Shown here piece by piece: positions 1-8,226 of a stretch of DNA of 31,879 bases. Numbering within the stretch: position 1 is the stretch's first letter; every line of letters begins with the position of its first letter. The translations under genes and the position numbers were made by a program. The DNA is from Bacteroidales bacterium UBA1182 (GTDB lineage: Bacteria; Bacteroidota; Bacteroidia; Bacteroidales; Bacteroidaceae). The notes beneath the pieces are model-generated. The model was not told the DNA's origin and searched no databases. It worked only from the letters and a program-made list of their open reading frames with translations. The stretch lies in assembly GCA_002310015.1 (NCBI GenBank), contig DBYQ01000004.1, positions 5,968 through 37,846 on the forward strand, in the 5' to 3' direction.

Positions 1-26
1 GCTCTAACCAACTGAGCTAAAGAAGC
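1..26 (-). tRNA. tRNA, 5' end only, identity unknown (cut by window edge)
   Basis: Read on the minus strand, the first 26 bases give a 7-nt acceptor strand GCTTCTT, then TA, the D stem GCTC, a D loop with GGTTA and the closing GAGC. This is the standard start of a tRNA. The anticodon lies outside the window, so the amino acid cannot be given. A consensus promoter lies just upstream at 75-68. Confidence 0.85.
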
Positions 27-67
27 TTTTTGCCACATTCGGAGCATTACTGCTCTCAAACGCGGTG

Positions 68-75
68 CAAATTTA
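68..75 (-). promoter_or_regulatory. -7 promoter element of the minus-strand tRNA
   Basis: The minus strand reads TAAATTTG, a full match to the Bacteroidetes -7 box TAnnTTTG. It lies about 42 nt before the first base of the tRNA. The -33 region reads TTGG rather than TTTG. Confidence 0.6.
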
Positions 76-139
76 CCGCCTTTTTTGAAATATCCAACAC
101 CAAAGGGCAAAAAAATCGGGTTGAGAATCAAAAAATATA

Positions 140-147
140 TATCTTCG
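140..147 (+). promoter_or_regulatory. Possible -7 promoter element of the S41 protease gene
   Basis: TATCTTCG differs by one base from TAnnTTTG and lies 28 nt before the start codon. A TTG 16 nt upstream could be a poor -33 box. This is the best candidate in the gap but is imperfect. Confidence 0.4.
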
Positions 148-175
148 CAGAACACTAACGGAGATTTCAATTGCT

Positions 176-1846
176 ATGAAGAGATTTTTAAAGGGTATTG
201 CCTTTATCATGATATTGTCATTTGCACCCGTGGCGGGTGTGGCTCAGAAGGCAGAGGACCACAATTTTGAGCTGTCCAAGAATCTGGAGATATTCCATGA
301 GATAGTCAATGAGCTTGACCGCTTTTATGTGGATACCATAAACCCTTCCAAGACTATTGAAACCGGCATACAGGCTATGCTTCGCGGCATAGATCCATAT
401 ACTGAATACTATCCTGAGAAGGATATGAATGACCTCAAGATGATGACCACGGGCAAGTATGCCGGCATTGGCGCCATTATACGTCAGTATGCCAGTCGTG
501 ATTACATTTATATTGATGAGCCATATGAGAATATGCCTGCCGCCAAGTACGGTCTCAAGGCCGGTGATGAGATTCTCAGGATAAACGGCGAAAGCATGAA
601 AGGCAAGCCTTCATCTTATGTGAGTGATCATCTGCGTGGTGAAGCGGGTTCAAAGCTTACGGTGACTGTACGCAGACCTGGAGTTGAGGACTCAATAGAT
701 GTGGATTTGGTACGTAGTGTGATTACATTGCCAGCTGTACCATATTATTGCATGTGGCATGGCTACGGATATATTCTCTTGGAGTCATTTACAGAGAACT
801 GTTCCCACAGCGTGATGGAGGCTCTTGTGAATCTTAAGGAAAAAGGTGCCAAGGGTATAATATTGGATTTGCGTGGTAATGGTGGAGGTCTGCTGCAGGA
901 AGCTGTGGATATTGTAGGGCTGTTTGTACCAAAAGGTACAAAACTGGTTGAGACCCGCGGCAAGATTCCGCAGGCGGCATCAACTTACGTGACAGAGCGT
1001 AATCCCATTGATGAGAAAATTCCACTGGTGGTTATGACCGATGACCAGTCGGCTTCAGCATCTGAGATAGTATCCGGAAGCCTTCAGGATCTGGACCGTG
1101 CCGTGATTGTGGGTACACGCACATTCGGAAAGGGGCTGGTGCAGACTACCCGTGTGCTTCCTTTTAATGGAACCCTTAAGGTTACTACGGCCAAGTATTA
1201 TATACCCAGTGGCCGTTGCATACAGGAGATTGATTACTCCCGCCGTAATGAGAGCGGTCAGGCACAGCATATCCCGGATAGCTTGACCAAGGTTTTTTAT
1301 ACTGCGGCCGGTCGCCCGGTGCGTGACGGTGGCGGAATCCGACCTGATGTGGAATGCAAGCAGGATACCATGCCTGATATACTTTATTATCTGTCTCAGA
1401 ATGTGGTGCTGTTTGATTTTGTGAATGACTGGTGCATCAAGCATCCATCAATAGCTCCCATGGGTGAGTTTAAACTGTCTGATGATGATTACACCACTTT
1501 CAAGGAGTTTGTATGCAATTCTGACTTCAAGTATGAGAGTAACAGTAGCAAGGCATTGGCATCACTCGTCAAGATTGCCAAAAAAGAGGGACTGGCTGAA
1601 AAGGCAAAGGCGGAGTTTGATGCTCTTGAGGAGAAAATGCAGTACGACTTTAAGAATGACCTGGATGTGTTCCGCTCAGACCTGGAGCGTCTCATCTCCA
1701 TGGAGATAGTATTACGTTACTATTATCAGCGTGGTGCTATAGCCCAGAACATGAGGAGTGATAAATTCCTTGCAGAGGCTGTCAAATTGCTTGATGACAA
1801 TAAGCGTTACAAGTCTATCCTGGCCTCTCCTGCTACCGTAAAGTAA
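176..1846 (+). CDS. S41 family C-terminal processing protease, secreted/periplasmic
   Basis: This is a serine protease of the CtpA/Prc (S41) family, which cuts near the C-terminus of periplasmic proteins. Residues 1-24 form a signal peptide, so the protein acts in the periplasm. A PDZ segment lies at about 90-165 (GIGAIIRQ, then AAKYGLKAGDEILRING). The protease core follows, with DLRGNGGG at 231-238. The Ser/Lys dyad is visible as SASASE (292-297, nucleophile probably Ser294) and FGKG with Lys319; the 25-residue spacing fits the family. A helical tail of about 120 residues follows the core. At 556 residues it is of normal length for Bacteroidetes members. The ATG is chosen because it starts the signal peptide. 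It ends 12 bp from a convergent gene, with no clear terminator between. The particular substrate is unknown. Confidence 0.93.
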   Translation: MKRFLKGIAFIMILSFAPVAGVAQKAEDHNFELSKNLEIFHEIVNELDRFYVDTINPSKTIETGIQAMLRGIDPYTEYYPEKDMNDLKMMTTGKYAGIGAIIRQYASRDYIYIDEPYENMPAAKYGLKAGDEILRINGESMKGKPSSYVSDHLRGEAGSKLTVTVRRPGVEDSIDVDLVRSVITLPAVPYYCMWHGYGYILLESFTENCSHSVMEALVNLKEKGAKGIILDLRGNGGGLLQEAVDIVGLFVPKGTKLVETRGKIPQAASTYVTERNPIDEKIPLVVMTDDQSASASEIVSGSLQDLDRAVIVGTRTFGKGLVQTTRVLPFNGTLKVTTAKYYIPSGRCIQEIDYSRRNESGQAQHIPDSLTKVFYTAAGRPVRDGGGIRPDVECKQDTMPDILYYLSQNVVLFDFVNDWCIKHPSIAPMGEFKLSDDDYTTFKEFVCNSDFKYESNSSKALASLVKIAKKEGLAEKAKAEFDALEEKMQYDFKNDLDVFRSDLERLISMEIVLRYYYQRGAIAQNMRSDKFLAEAVKLLDDNKRYKSILASPATVK

Positions 1847-1858
1847 CTGTTGAGATTC

Positions 1859-2242
1859 TTATTCGCGGAAGAATTCATCCTTGCGTTTTCCAATATGTAC
1901 TGTCTCAGAGTGCTCTGACAATTCTATTGTAGTAACCTTATCTGTCATACCATCTACAATAAGCAGGCTGCTCTCTTCTTCAAACCTACCCACTGAAAGT
2001 GTGAGTGTGGATTGTGGAGTTCCGTTAAACAGCAGGCTGTCATTCATATAGACTGTGAGTGGACTGCCCAGGGTGGAACTGCCAAGTATTATCTCATATC
2101 GGTCACTTTTGTAGGTGTTCTTCTTGTCATATAGTTTGAATGACATGAACAGGAATAGCACCACAACAACAAGTACCAGAACTATCATCAGTATCGATCC
2201 AAGCAGAAATGCATTGTTCGCTCTTGTGGATTTTCTCTTCAT
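1859..2242 (-). CDS. Small single-pass membrane protein, unknown function
   Basis: I do not recognise a named family. The 127-residue product has a basic N-terminus (MKRKSTR), one strong hydrophobic helix at about 11-36 and a soluble part of about 90 residues rich in beta-type sequence. Under the positive-inside rule the soluble part should face the periplasm. A good promoter box lies directly upstream (2266-2259), and the frame is clean with an ATG start, so it is probably a real gene. It converges on the S41 protease gene and is divergent from the esterase gene at 2339. Confidence 0.75.
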   Translation of the reverse strand: MKRKSTRANNAFLLGSILMIVLVLVVVVLFLFMSFKLYDKKNTYKSDRYEIILGSSTLGSPLTVYMNDSLLFNGTPQSTLTLSVGRFEEESSLLIVDGMTDKVTTIELSEHSETVHIGKRKDEFFRE

Positions 2243-2258
2243 AAACTGAATTTTGGCA

Positions 2259-2293
2259 CAAAACTATCCGTTTTTCTTGTAAGAATCATCAAA
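2259..2293 (-). promoter_or_regulatory. Promoter of the small membrane protein gene
   Basis: On the minus strand TAGTTTTG (2266-2259) matches TAnnTTTG exactly. TTTG at 2293-2290 can act as the -33 box, although the 23-nt gap is slightly long. The -7 box lies 16 nt before the start codon. Confidence 0.6.
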
Positions 2294-2338
2294 TATTCCG
2301 AAAATTGCAGCACTAATCAAATTACAAGCGATATTAAT

Positions 2339-3169
2339 ATGAAGAAATCTGGAATTGTTTTGCTGGCAGCTTTGATGCTGGCTCCGTTTAAGGCTCTGGC
2401 TCAGCCGGATCCTAATTTTCACATTTACATTTGCATAGGTCAGTCAAATATGGAGGGTAACCCCCGTCCTGAACAGATAGACAAGGAGAATGTAAGCCCA
2501 CGTTTTGTGACTATGAACGCTGTTGATTTCCCCGACAGCAAGATGGGTGAGTGGCGTACAGCCGTTCCGCCATTGGCACGTCCCAGCACTGGTCTTACGC
2601 CTGCCGATTATTTTGGCCGTACCATGGTTCAGAATATGCCTGAGAATGTAAAAATTGGCGTTGTTATGGTTGCTGTGGCTGGTTGCTCAATTGACCTCTT
2701 TGACAAGGACAAGTGTGAGGAGTACATTCCCAAGCAGGCCGGCTGGATGCAGAATATCTGCAAGGAATACGGCGGTAACCCTTATAACCGTCTTATCGAG
2801 CTCTGCAAGAAGGCTCAGAAGGATGGTGTAATCAAGGGTATCCTGTTGCATCAGGGTGAGACCAACACCAATGACCCGCAGTGGCCTGCCAACGTAAAGA
2901 AGGTATATGATGATATCCTGGCTGACCTGGGTCTTGAGGCCGGTTCAATTCCTCTGCTCTCAGGTGAGGTTGTTCCCGCCGATCAGCGTGGTGCATGCGC
3001 TGACCACAACAAGGTGATGGCTACTCTGCCTGAGACTCTGCCACAGGCTATGGTTGTTCCCGCCTACGGATGTGAGGCCGGCCGTGACCATCTGCACTTC
3101 AACGCCAAAGGCCTGCGCGAGTTCGGTCGCCGCTACGCCGCCCGCATGCTCGGCTACCTGGGATACTAA
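2339..3169 (+). CDS. Secreted SASA/CE6-type carbohydrate acetylesterase
   Basis: This is an SGNH-fold esterase of the sialate O-acetylesterase/carbohydrate esterase 6 type, which removes acetyl groups from sugars or xylan. A signal peptide covers about residues 1-21. The nucleophile motif is GQSNMEG (34-40, Ser36). The block HQGETN starts at His171. The C-terminal catalytic pair lies in DHLH (Asp250, His253). At 276 residues it matches a single-domain CE6 enzyme. No polysaccharide-utilisation genes lie beside it, so its natural substrate (plant xylan or host glycan) is open. It is a single gene followed at once by a strong hairpin terminator. Confidence 0.9.
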   Translation: MKKSGIVLLAALMLAPFKALAQPDPNFHIYICIGQSNMEGNPRPEQIDKENVSPRFVTMNAVDFPDSKMGEWRTAVPPLARPSTGLTPADYFGRTMVQNMPENVKIGVVMVAVAGCSIDLFDKDKCEEYIPKQAGWMQNICKEYGGNPYNRLIELCKKAQKDGVIKGILLHQGETNTNDPQWPANVKKVYDDILADLGLEAGSIPLLSGEVVPADQRGACADHNKVMATLPETLPQAMVVPAYGCEAGRDHLHFNAKGLREFGRRYAARMLGYLGY

Positions 3170-3320
3170 TTGAGAATTGAGAATTGAAAATTGAGAATTG
3201 AAAATTGAACAAAACCTCGCGGTTCCGCGAGGTTTTGTTTATGTCGCGGGTTTTACGCAGGTGTTGGTAACGCACCGCATGGATAATTTTCAATTTTCAA
3301 TTCTCAATTCTCAATTAATT
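3168..3320. repeat. Heptamer-repeat inverted arms flanking a terminator
   Basis: Just after the esterase stop, the 7-mer ATTGARA is repeated in tandem six times, the last copy imperfect (3169-3210). About 80 bp later the complementary pattern TYTCAAT is repeated (about 3285-3315). At least 25 bp of the two arms pair perfectly. The arms enclose the hairpin at 3208-3239 and a weaker GC-rich stretch (3245-3280). No protein is encoded here. It resembles a dispersed intergenic repeat rather than a mobile element with genes. Confidence 0.75.
3208..3239 (+). terminator. Intrinsic terminator after the esterase gene
   Basis: A perfect 15-bp stem, AACAAAACCTCGCGG (3208-3222) with CCGCGAGGTTTTGTT (3225-3239), has a 2-nt loop and T-rich 3' side. 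The A/T flanks on both sides could let it work in both directions. Confidence 0.8.
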
Positions 3321-3353
3321 ATTTGGTCGTTTGGCCAAATAATTCTAATTTTG
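3317..3353 (+). promoter_or_regulatory. rimP operon promoter with embedded palindrome
   Basis: TTTG (3322-3325) and TAATTTTG (3346-3353) are 20 nt apart, which is the Bacteroidetes consensus. Across the spacer lies a perfect 10-bp inverted repeat, AATTATTTGG (3317-3326) and CCAAATAATT (3335-3344). It is well placed to be a repressor or activator site. Which protein binds it is not known. Confidence 0.7.
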
Positions 3354-3357
3354 CACT

Positions 3358-3440
3358 CGATAAGATGATGTGTGGAGAGGCCGAGGGCCTCTTTTTTGTT
3401 GCCATACAGCCACTTATCGGAAACAGATTTATAATTTTAT
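3358..3440 (+). promoter_or_regulatory. Structured 5' leader of rimP with terminator-like hairpin
   Basis: Transcription should begin near 3358-3360. GAGGCC (3377-3382) pairs with GGCCTC (3386-3391), followed by six T (3392-3397), which is the form of an intrinsic terminator. CGATAAG (3358-3364) can pair with CTTATCG (3413-3419) around it. A 27-codon reading frame begins at ATG 3365 and ends at 3448, overlapping the rimP start codon. Attenuation of the operon is a plausible reading but is inferred only. Confidence 0.5.
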
Positions 3441-3911
3441 ATGATTGACAGACAAAAAGTTATCGACATTGCAAAGCAGTGGCTTGACACCAAGGAAGGC
3501 TACTTTCTTGTTGACGTGGATGTAACCCCTGATAACCGTATCGTGGTTGAGATAGACCAGGCGGAGGGTGTTTGGATTGATGATTGCGTGGATTTAAGCC
3601 GCTTTATTGAGTCATCTCTTGACCGTGATGTTGAGGATTATGAGTTGGAGGTGGGCTCTGCCGGAATAGGCCAGCCTTTCAAAGTGCTTCAGCAGTACAT
3701 CAACCACATAGGGCAGGAGGTAGAGGTGCTCCCCAAGAGTGGTGCCAAGCTCAAGGGAATACTTGTGTCTGCCGATGAAAAGGGATTTGCCGTCAAGGTT
3801 CAGCAGAAGCAGAAGGTTGAGGGCTCAAAGCGTCCCAAGACAGTCGATGTGGAGATTCCATTCGGCTACGATGAAGTGAAATATGTAAAATACGTAATAA
3901 GTTTAAAGTAA
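3441..3911 (+). CDS. rimP: Ribosome maturation factor RimP
   Basis: RimP binds the 30S subunit during late assembly. The 156-residue product has the usual two-part build. The N-terminal domain (about 1-85) carries the pattern GYFLVDVDVTPDNRIVVEID and then IDDCVDLSRFIESSLDR. The C-terminal SH3-like domain follows from about 90 (IGQEVEVL...GILVSADEKGFAVKV). Its place directly before nusA and infB is the classic gene order and settles the call. The stop codon is one base before the nusA ATG, so the two are probably translated together. Confidence 0.95.
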   Translation: MIDRQKVIDIAKQWLDTKEGYFLVDVDVTPDNRIVVEIDQAEGVWIDDCVDLSRFIESSLDRDVEDYELEVGSAGIGQPFKVLQQYINHIGQEVEVLPKSGAKLKGILVSADEKGFAVKVQQKQKVEGSKRPKTVDVEIPFGYDEVKYVKYVISLK

Positions 3912-3912
3912 A

Positions 3913-5199
3913 ATGGCTACTAAGAAAGAAGAGACGATCTCATTGATCGATACCTTTCAGGAGTTCAAGGAACTGAAGAACATAGACCGTATGACTCTGG
4001 TCTCAGTCCTTGAGGAGAGTTTCCGCAGCGTTATATCAAAAATGTTCGGAACTGACGAGAATTACTCTGTAATCGTAAACCCTGACAAGGGTGACTGCGA
4101 GATACAGCGTTCACGTATAGTTGTCGATGACAAGGATCTGGAGGATTCAAACACTCAGATCACACTTACTGAGGCCCGTCAGATTGATGAGGATTTTGAG
4201 GTAGGTGAGGAGGTTTCTGAGCCTGTTGATTTCTCAAAGTTCGGCCGCAGGGCTATACTGAACTTGCGTCAGACTCTTGCTTCAAAGATTCTGGAGCTTG
4301 AGAAAGACAGTCTCTACAACAAGTATGTTGAGAAGATTGGTACCATCGTTACCGGTGAGGTTTACCAGATATGGAAGAAGGAGATCCTGCTTCTGGATGA
4401 GGAGGGTAATGAACTGCTTCTGAGCAAGACTGACCAGATTCCGAGTGATTTCTTCCGCAAGGGTGAGAGCGTACGTGCAGTGGTAGATCGCGTTGACAAC
4501 GTGAACAACCCCAAGATCATGCTGAGCCGTACATCACCTCTGTTCCTGCAGCGTCTGCTTGAGCAGGAGGTTCCTGAGATTGCCGACGGTCTTATCACAA
4601 TCAAGAAGATTGTCCGCATACCGGGTGAGCGTGCCAAGATAGCCGTTGAGTCATATGATGACCGTATCGATCCCGTAGGCGCCTGTGTAGGTGTAAAGGG
4701 TTCACGCATACACGGCATTGTACGTGAGCTGCGCAACGAGAACATTGACGTTATCAACTATACATCAAACATAGAGCTCTTCATCAAGCGTGCACTGAGT
4801 CCTGCCAAGGTTTCAGAGCTTAAGCTGGATACAGAGGCCCGTCGTGCAGAGGTTTACCTCAAGCAGGATCAGGTTTCACTGGCTATAGGTAAGAGCGGTC
4901 TGAACATCAAACTGGCCAGCATGCTTACCGAATATACCATTGATGTATATCGTGAACTTGAGTCAGAGGTTGCTGAGGAGGATATCTATCTGGATGATTT
5001 CCGCGGCGATATAGAGGATTGGGTTGTCGATGCACTGCATGATGCAGGCTTTGAGACTGCCAAGGCTGTCCTGCGTGCTGACCGTGAGATACTGACTGAG
5101 TCAGTTGATCTGGAAGAGGAGCAGGTTGACGAGATACTGGATATTCTGGCACGTGAGTTCTCTGATGAGGAGGAGTTCCAGAAGTTCATTAAGCAATAA
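3913..5199 (+). CDS. nusA: Transcription termination/antitermination factor NusA
   Basis: NusA binds RNA polymerase and nascent RNA and controls pausing, termination and antitermination. The 428-residue product shows, in order, the N-terminal polymerase-binding domain (about 1-130), an S1 domain (about 142-206) and two KH domains. KH1 contains GVKGSR (260-265) and KH2 contains AIGKSG (324-329). The acidic C-terminal part (about 350-428) takes the place of the repeats found in E. coli NusA, so the protein is shorter, as is normal in Bacteroidetes. It sits one base after rimP and 75 bp before infB. Confidence 0.96.
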   Translation: MATKKEETISLIDTFQEFKELKNIDRMTLVSVLEESFRSVISKMFGTDENYSVIVNPDKGDCEIQRSRIVVDDKDLEDSNTQITLTEARQIDEDFEVGEEVSEPVDFSKFGRRAILNLRQTLASKILELEKDSLYNKYVEKIGTIVTGEVYQIWKKEILLLDEEGNELLLSKTDQIPSDFFRKGESVRAVVDRVDNVNNPKIMLSRTSPLFLQRLLEQEVPEIADGLITIKKIVRIPGERAKIAVESYDDRIDPVGACVGVKGSRIHGIVRELRNENIDVINYTSNIELFIKRALSPAKVSELKLDTEARRAEVYLKQDQVSLAIGKSGLNIKLASMLTEYTIDVYRELESEVAEEDIYLDDFRGDIEDWVVDALHDAGFETAKAVLRADREILTESVDLEEEQVDEILDILAREFSDEEEFQKFIKQ

Positions 5200-5274
5200 G
5201 GATCCGTTTAAGCGAGTTTAAATAGATTCCAAACAATAGGGGCTGAGTCCTCAAACAACAAGATATTTTTATAG

Positions 5275-8217
5275 ATGGCGATAAGAATAAGTAAAGTAAC
5301 GAGAGAGTTGAATGTAGGAGCATCAACATTGGTTGAGTTCCTGCATAAGAAGGGTTTTGGCGATGTGACTGAAGATCTGAATCAGAAACTTTCAGATGAG
5401 CAGTATAATCTGCTTGTAGCAGAGTTCAGTCAGGATAAGACTATCCGTGAAGAGGCTAACCGTTTCCTTCAGGACCGCCAGAGCCGTAAGGTAGCCCCAG
5501 AGGAACCTGTCAAGGAGGAGAAACCTGTCAAGAAGGCACCGGAGCCTGAGATGATAGAGACTGTCATCCCGGAGGAGCCGGTCATCAAGTTCAAGACTGT
5601 GGGTAAGATCAATCTTGACACTCCCAAGGCAGAGGCCCCAGCACAGGAGAAACCGGCCCCCAAGGCCAAGCCTGCGCCGGTAGAGCCAGTCAAGGAAGAG
5701 AAGCCCGCTCCGGCCAAGGTGGAGAAACCTGTCAAGGTTGAACCGGCCAAACCGGCCAAGCCTGCTCCTGCTCCAAAGGCAGAGCCTGTCAAGAGTGAGC
5801 CTGAACCAGTTCCGGCACCTGAACCTGTTGCCGAGCCTGTCAAGCCTGAGCCTAAGGAAGAGCCTGTCAAGGCTGAACCTGTGGCTACTGCTGCTCCTGA
5901 ACCTGAACAGCCTGTTGAGGAAGAGGTGTTCAAGATTGCCGCTCCTGAGGATGGAGGTCTTAAACTCAAGACCGTTGGAAAGATTGACCTGGCAGCCATC
6001 AACCAGTCAACCCGTCCCAAGAAGAAGTCCAAGGAGGAGAAGAAAAAGGAGCGTGAGGCCAAGGAACTGCAGCGTCAGCAACAGCGTCAGCAGTTCAAGG
6101 AGTCCCTCATGAAGGAGATCAAGCCGGGTGAGAAATCACAGGGCGGCGATGCTCCACGCAAGAAAAACCGCGTTCGTATAGGCGGTGAGAAGGTGGATAT
6201 TACCAAGGCTGAGAATTACAGTCAGGCCGGAGGCGGTGAGAACCGTAGCAAGGATTCACAGAAGGGTGGAGGCCGTAACGGCAAGGACCATCGTCATAAC
6301 AAGATTGATAAGAACGAGTTCTCAAATGAGGATGTAAACCGTCAGATAAGAGACACCTTCTCATCATTCCAGAAGGGTAAGACCAAGTCTTCAAAGTACC
6401 GAAAGGACAAGCGTGAGCAGGTTCAGCAGCGTCAGATGGAGGCTCTGGAGCAGGAGATGGCAGAGAGCAAGGTATTGAAACTTACCGAGTTCGTGACTGC
6501 CAATGAGCTGGCCACCATGATGAACATACCCGTGACCCAGGTTATTGCCACCTGTATGAACGTGGGTATGATGGTGTCAATCAACCAGCGTCTGGATGCC
6601 GAGACAATTAATATCGTGGCCGATGAATACGGTTTCACAACTGACTTTGTGAGCGCTGAAGTTGCACAGCAGATCAGCGAGGAGGCCGATAAGGAGGAGG
6701 ATCTGGTACCGCGCGCACCTATCGTAACAGTTATGGGTCACGTTGACCATGGTAAGACATCTCTGCTGGACTACATCCGCAAGTCAAACGTCATTGCCGG
6801 TGAGGCCGGTGGTATTACACAGCACATCGGTGCTTACAACGTGAAGCTGGATGACGGCCGTCACATCACCTTCCTGGATACTCCGGGTCATGAGGCTTTC
6901 ACCGCCATGCGTGCTCGTGGTGCCCAGGTAACCGATATAGCAATCATCATCGTTGCTGCCGATGACAATGTGATGCCCCAGACCAAGGAGGCCATTGCAC
7001 ACGCCACCGCAGCCGGTGTTCCTATAGTATTCGCAATCAACAAGGTTGATAAACCCGCTGCTGATCCTGAGCGTATCAAGCAGGAGCTGGCACAGATGAA
7101 CTTCCTGGTTGAGGACTGGGGAGGTAAGTACCAGAGCCAGGATATATCGGCCAAGAAGGGTATAGGTGTTCCTGAACTTATGGAGAAGGTGCTGCTGGAG
7201 GCTGAGATGCTTGACCTCAAGGCCAACCCCAACCGTAAGGCTACCGGTACCATCATCGAGTCATCACTTGACAAGGGCCGCGGTTACGTGGCTACAGTGC
7301 TGGTATCGAACGGTACACTTAAGATGGGTGACATTGTGATTGCCGGAACATCATGGGGTAAGGTAAAGGCCATGTTCAACGAGCGTAATCAGAAGATGAA
7401 ATCAGCCGCTCCAGCAGAGCCTGTGCTGATTCTTGGTCTGAACGGTGCTCCGCAGGCCGGTGTAAGTTTCCATGTTGTTGACAGCGAGCGTGAGGCTCGT
7501 GAGATCACAAGCAAGCGTGAGCAGCTGCAGCGTGAGCAGGGTGTACGTACCGCACAGACACTTACTCTGGATGAGCTGGGCCGTCGTATCAAGATGGGCG
7601 ATTTCCACGAGCTCAACCTGATTGTAAAGGCCGATGTGGACGGATCCGTAGAGGCCCTGAGCGATTCACTCATAAAGCTCTCTACCCCCAATATCCAGGT
7701 CAACGTAATACACAAGGCCGTAGGTGCCATCTCTGAGAGTGATGTCAGCCTGGCATCGGCATCAAATGCCATTATCATAGGCTTTGATGTACGTCCTTCA
7801 GGTCCCGCCAAGCGTCTGGCTGAGCAGAATGATGTTGACATACGCATCTACTCAATCATCTATGATGCCATTGATGAGGTCAAGGCCGCTATGGAGGGTC
7901 TGCTTGCACCCAAGGTCAAGGAGGAGGTTACATCAACCGTTGAGGTTATGGAGGTGTTCCATATATCAAAGGTGGGTATGGTAGCCGGTTGCCGTGTACG
8001 TGAGGGTAAGGTTTCACGCAGTGACAAGGCCCGCGTTATCCGTGACGGTATTGTTATCCATACTGGCGATATACAGGCTCTGAAACGCTTTAAGGATGAT
8101 GTGAAGGAGGTTCAGGCCGGCATGGAGTGCGGTATGAGTCTTGTATCATACAATGACATCAAGGAGGGTGATATCATAGAGACATTCACTCAGATTGAGG
8201 TAAAACAGACTCTTTAA
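5275..8217 (+). CDS. infB: Translation initiation factor IF-2
   Basis: IF-2 is the GTPase that brings initiator tRNA to the ribosome and drives subunit joining. The GTPase motifs are clear: G1 GHVDHGKT (488-495), G3 DTPGH (535-539) and G4 NKVD (589-592). Domains II to IV follow to residue 980. The N-terminus starts with an IF2-N helical module (about 1-60). It continues into a low-complexity linker rich in Pro, Glu, Lys and Ala (about 70-225) with many EPVK-type repeats, then a basic Lys/Arg/Gln-rich stretch (about 245-390). A second IF2-N-like module lies at about 395-455. The 980-residue length is typical of the phylum. The gene is 9 bp before the cvpA-like gene. Confidence 0.97.
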   Translation: MAIRISKVTRELNVGASTLVEFLHKKGFGDVTEDLNQKLSDEQYNLLVAEFSQDKTIREEANRFLQDRQSRKVAPEEPVKEEKPVKKAPEPEMIETVIPEEPVIKFKTVGKINLDTPKAEAPAQEKPAPKAKPAPVEPVKEEKPAPAKVEKPVKVEPAKPAKPAPAPKAEPVKSEPEPVPAPEPVAEPVKPEPKEEPVKAEPVATAAPEPEQPVEEEVFKIAAPEDGGLKLKTVGKIDLAAINQSTRPKKKSKEEKKKEREAKELQRQQQRQQFKESLMKEIKPGEKSQGGDAPRKKNRVRIGGEKVDITKAENYSQAGGGENRSKDSQKGGGRNGKDHRHNKIDKNEFSNEDVNRQIRDTFSSFQKGKTKSSKYRKDKREQVQQRQMEALEQEMAESKVLKLTEFVTANELATMMNIPVTQVIATCMNVGMMVSINQRLDAETINIVADEYGFTTDFVSAEVAQQISEEADKEEDLVPRAPIVTVMGHVDHGKTSLLDYIRKSNVIAGEAGGITQHIGAYNVKLDDGRHITFLDTPGHEAFTAMRARGAQVTDIAIIIVAADDNVMPQTKEAIAHATAAGVPIVFAINKVDKPAADPERIKQELAQMNFLVEDWGGKYQSQDISAKKGIGVPELMEKVLLEAEMLDLKANPNRKATGTIIESSLDKGRGYVATVLVSNGTLKMGDIVIAGTSWGKVKAMFNERNQKMKSAAPAEPVLILGLNGAPQAGVSFHVVDSEREAREITSKREQLQREQGVRTAQTLTLDELGRRIKMGDFHELNLIVKADVDGSVEALSDSLIKLSTPNIQVNVIHKAVGAISESDVSLASASNAIIIGFDVRPSGPAKRLAEQNDVDIRIYSIIYDAIDEVKAAMEGLLAPKVKEEVTSTVEVMEVFHISKVGMVAGCRVREGKVSRSDKARVIRDGIVIHTGDIQALKRFKDDVKEVQAGMECGMSLVSYNDIKEGDIIETFTQIEVKQTL

Positions 8218-8226
8218 GTTCAGGTT

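Noticed and set aside
3168..3320. A CRISPR-like array in the heptamer repeats
   Set aside because: The units are 7 bp with no spacers, and the two arrays are inverted to each other; no cas genes are present.
5469..6062. A 197-codon minus-strand Gly/Ser/Thr-rich frame
   Set aside because: It is the complement of the Pro/Glu/Lys repeat linker of IF-2; low complexity keeps the opposite strand open.
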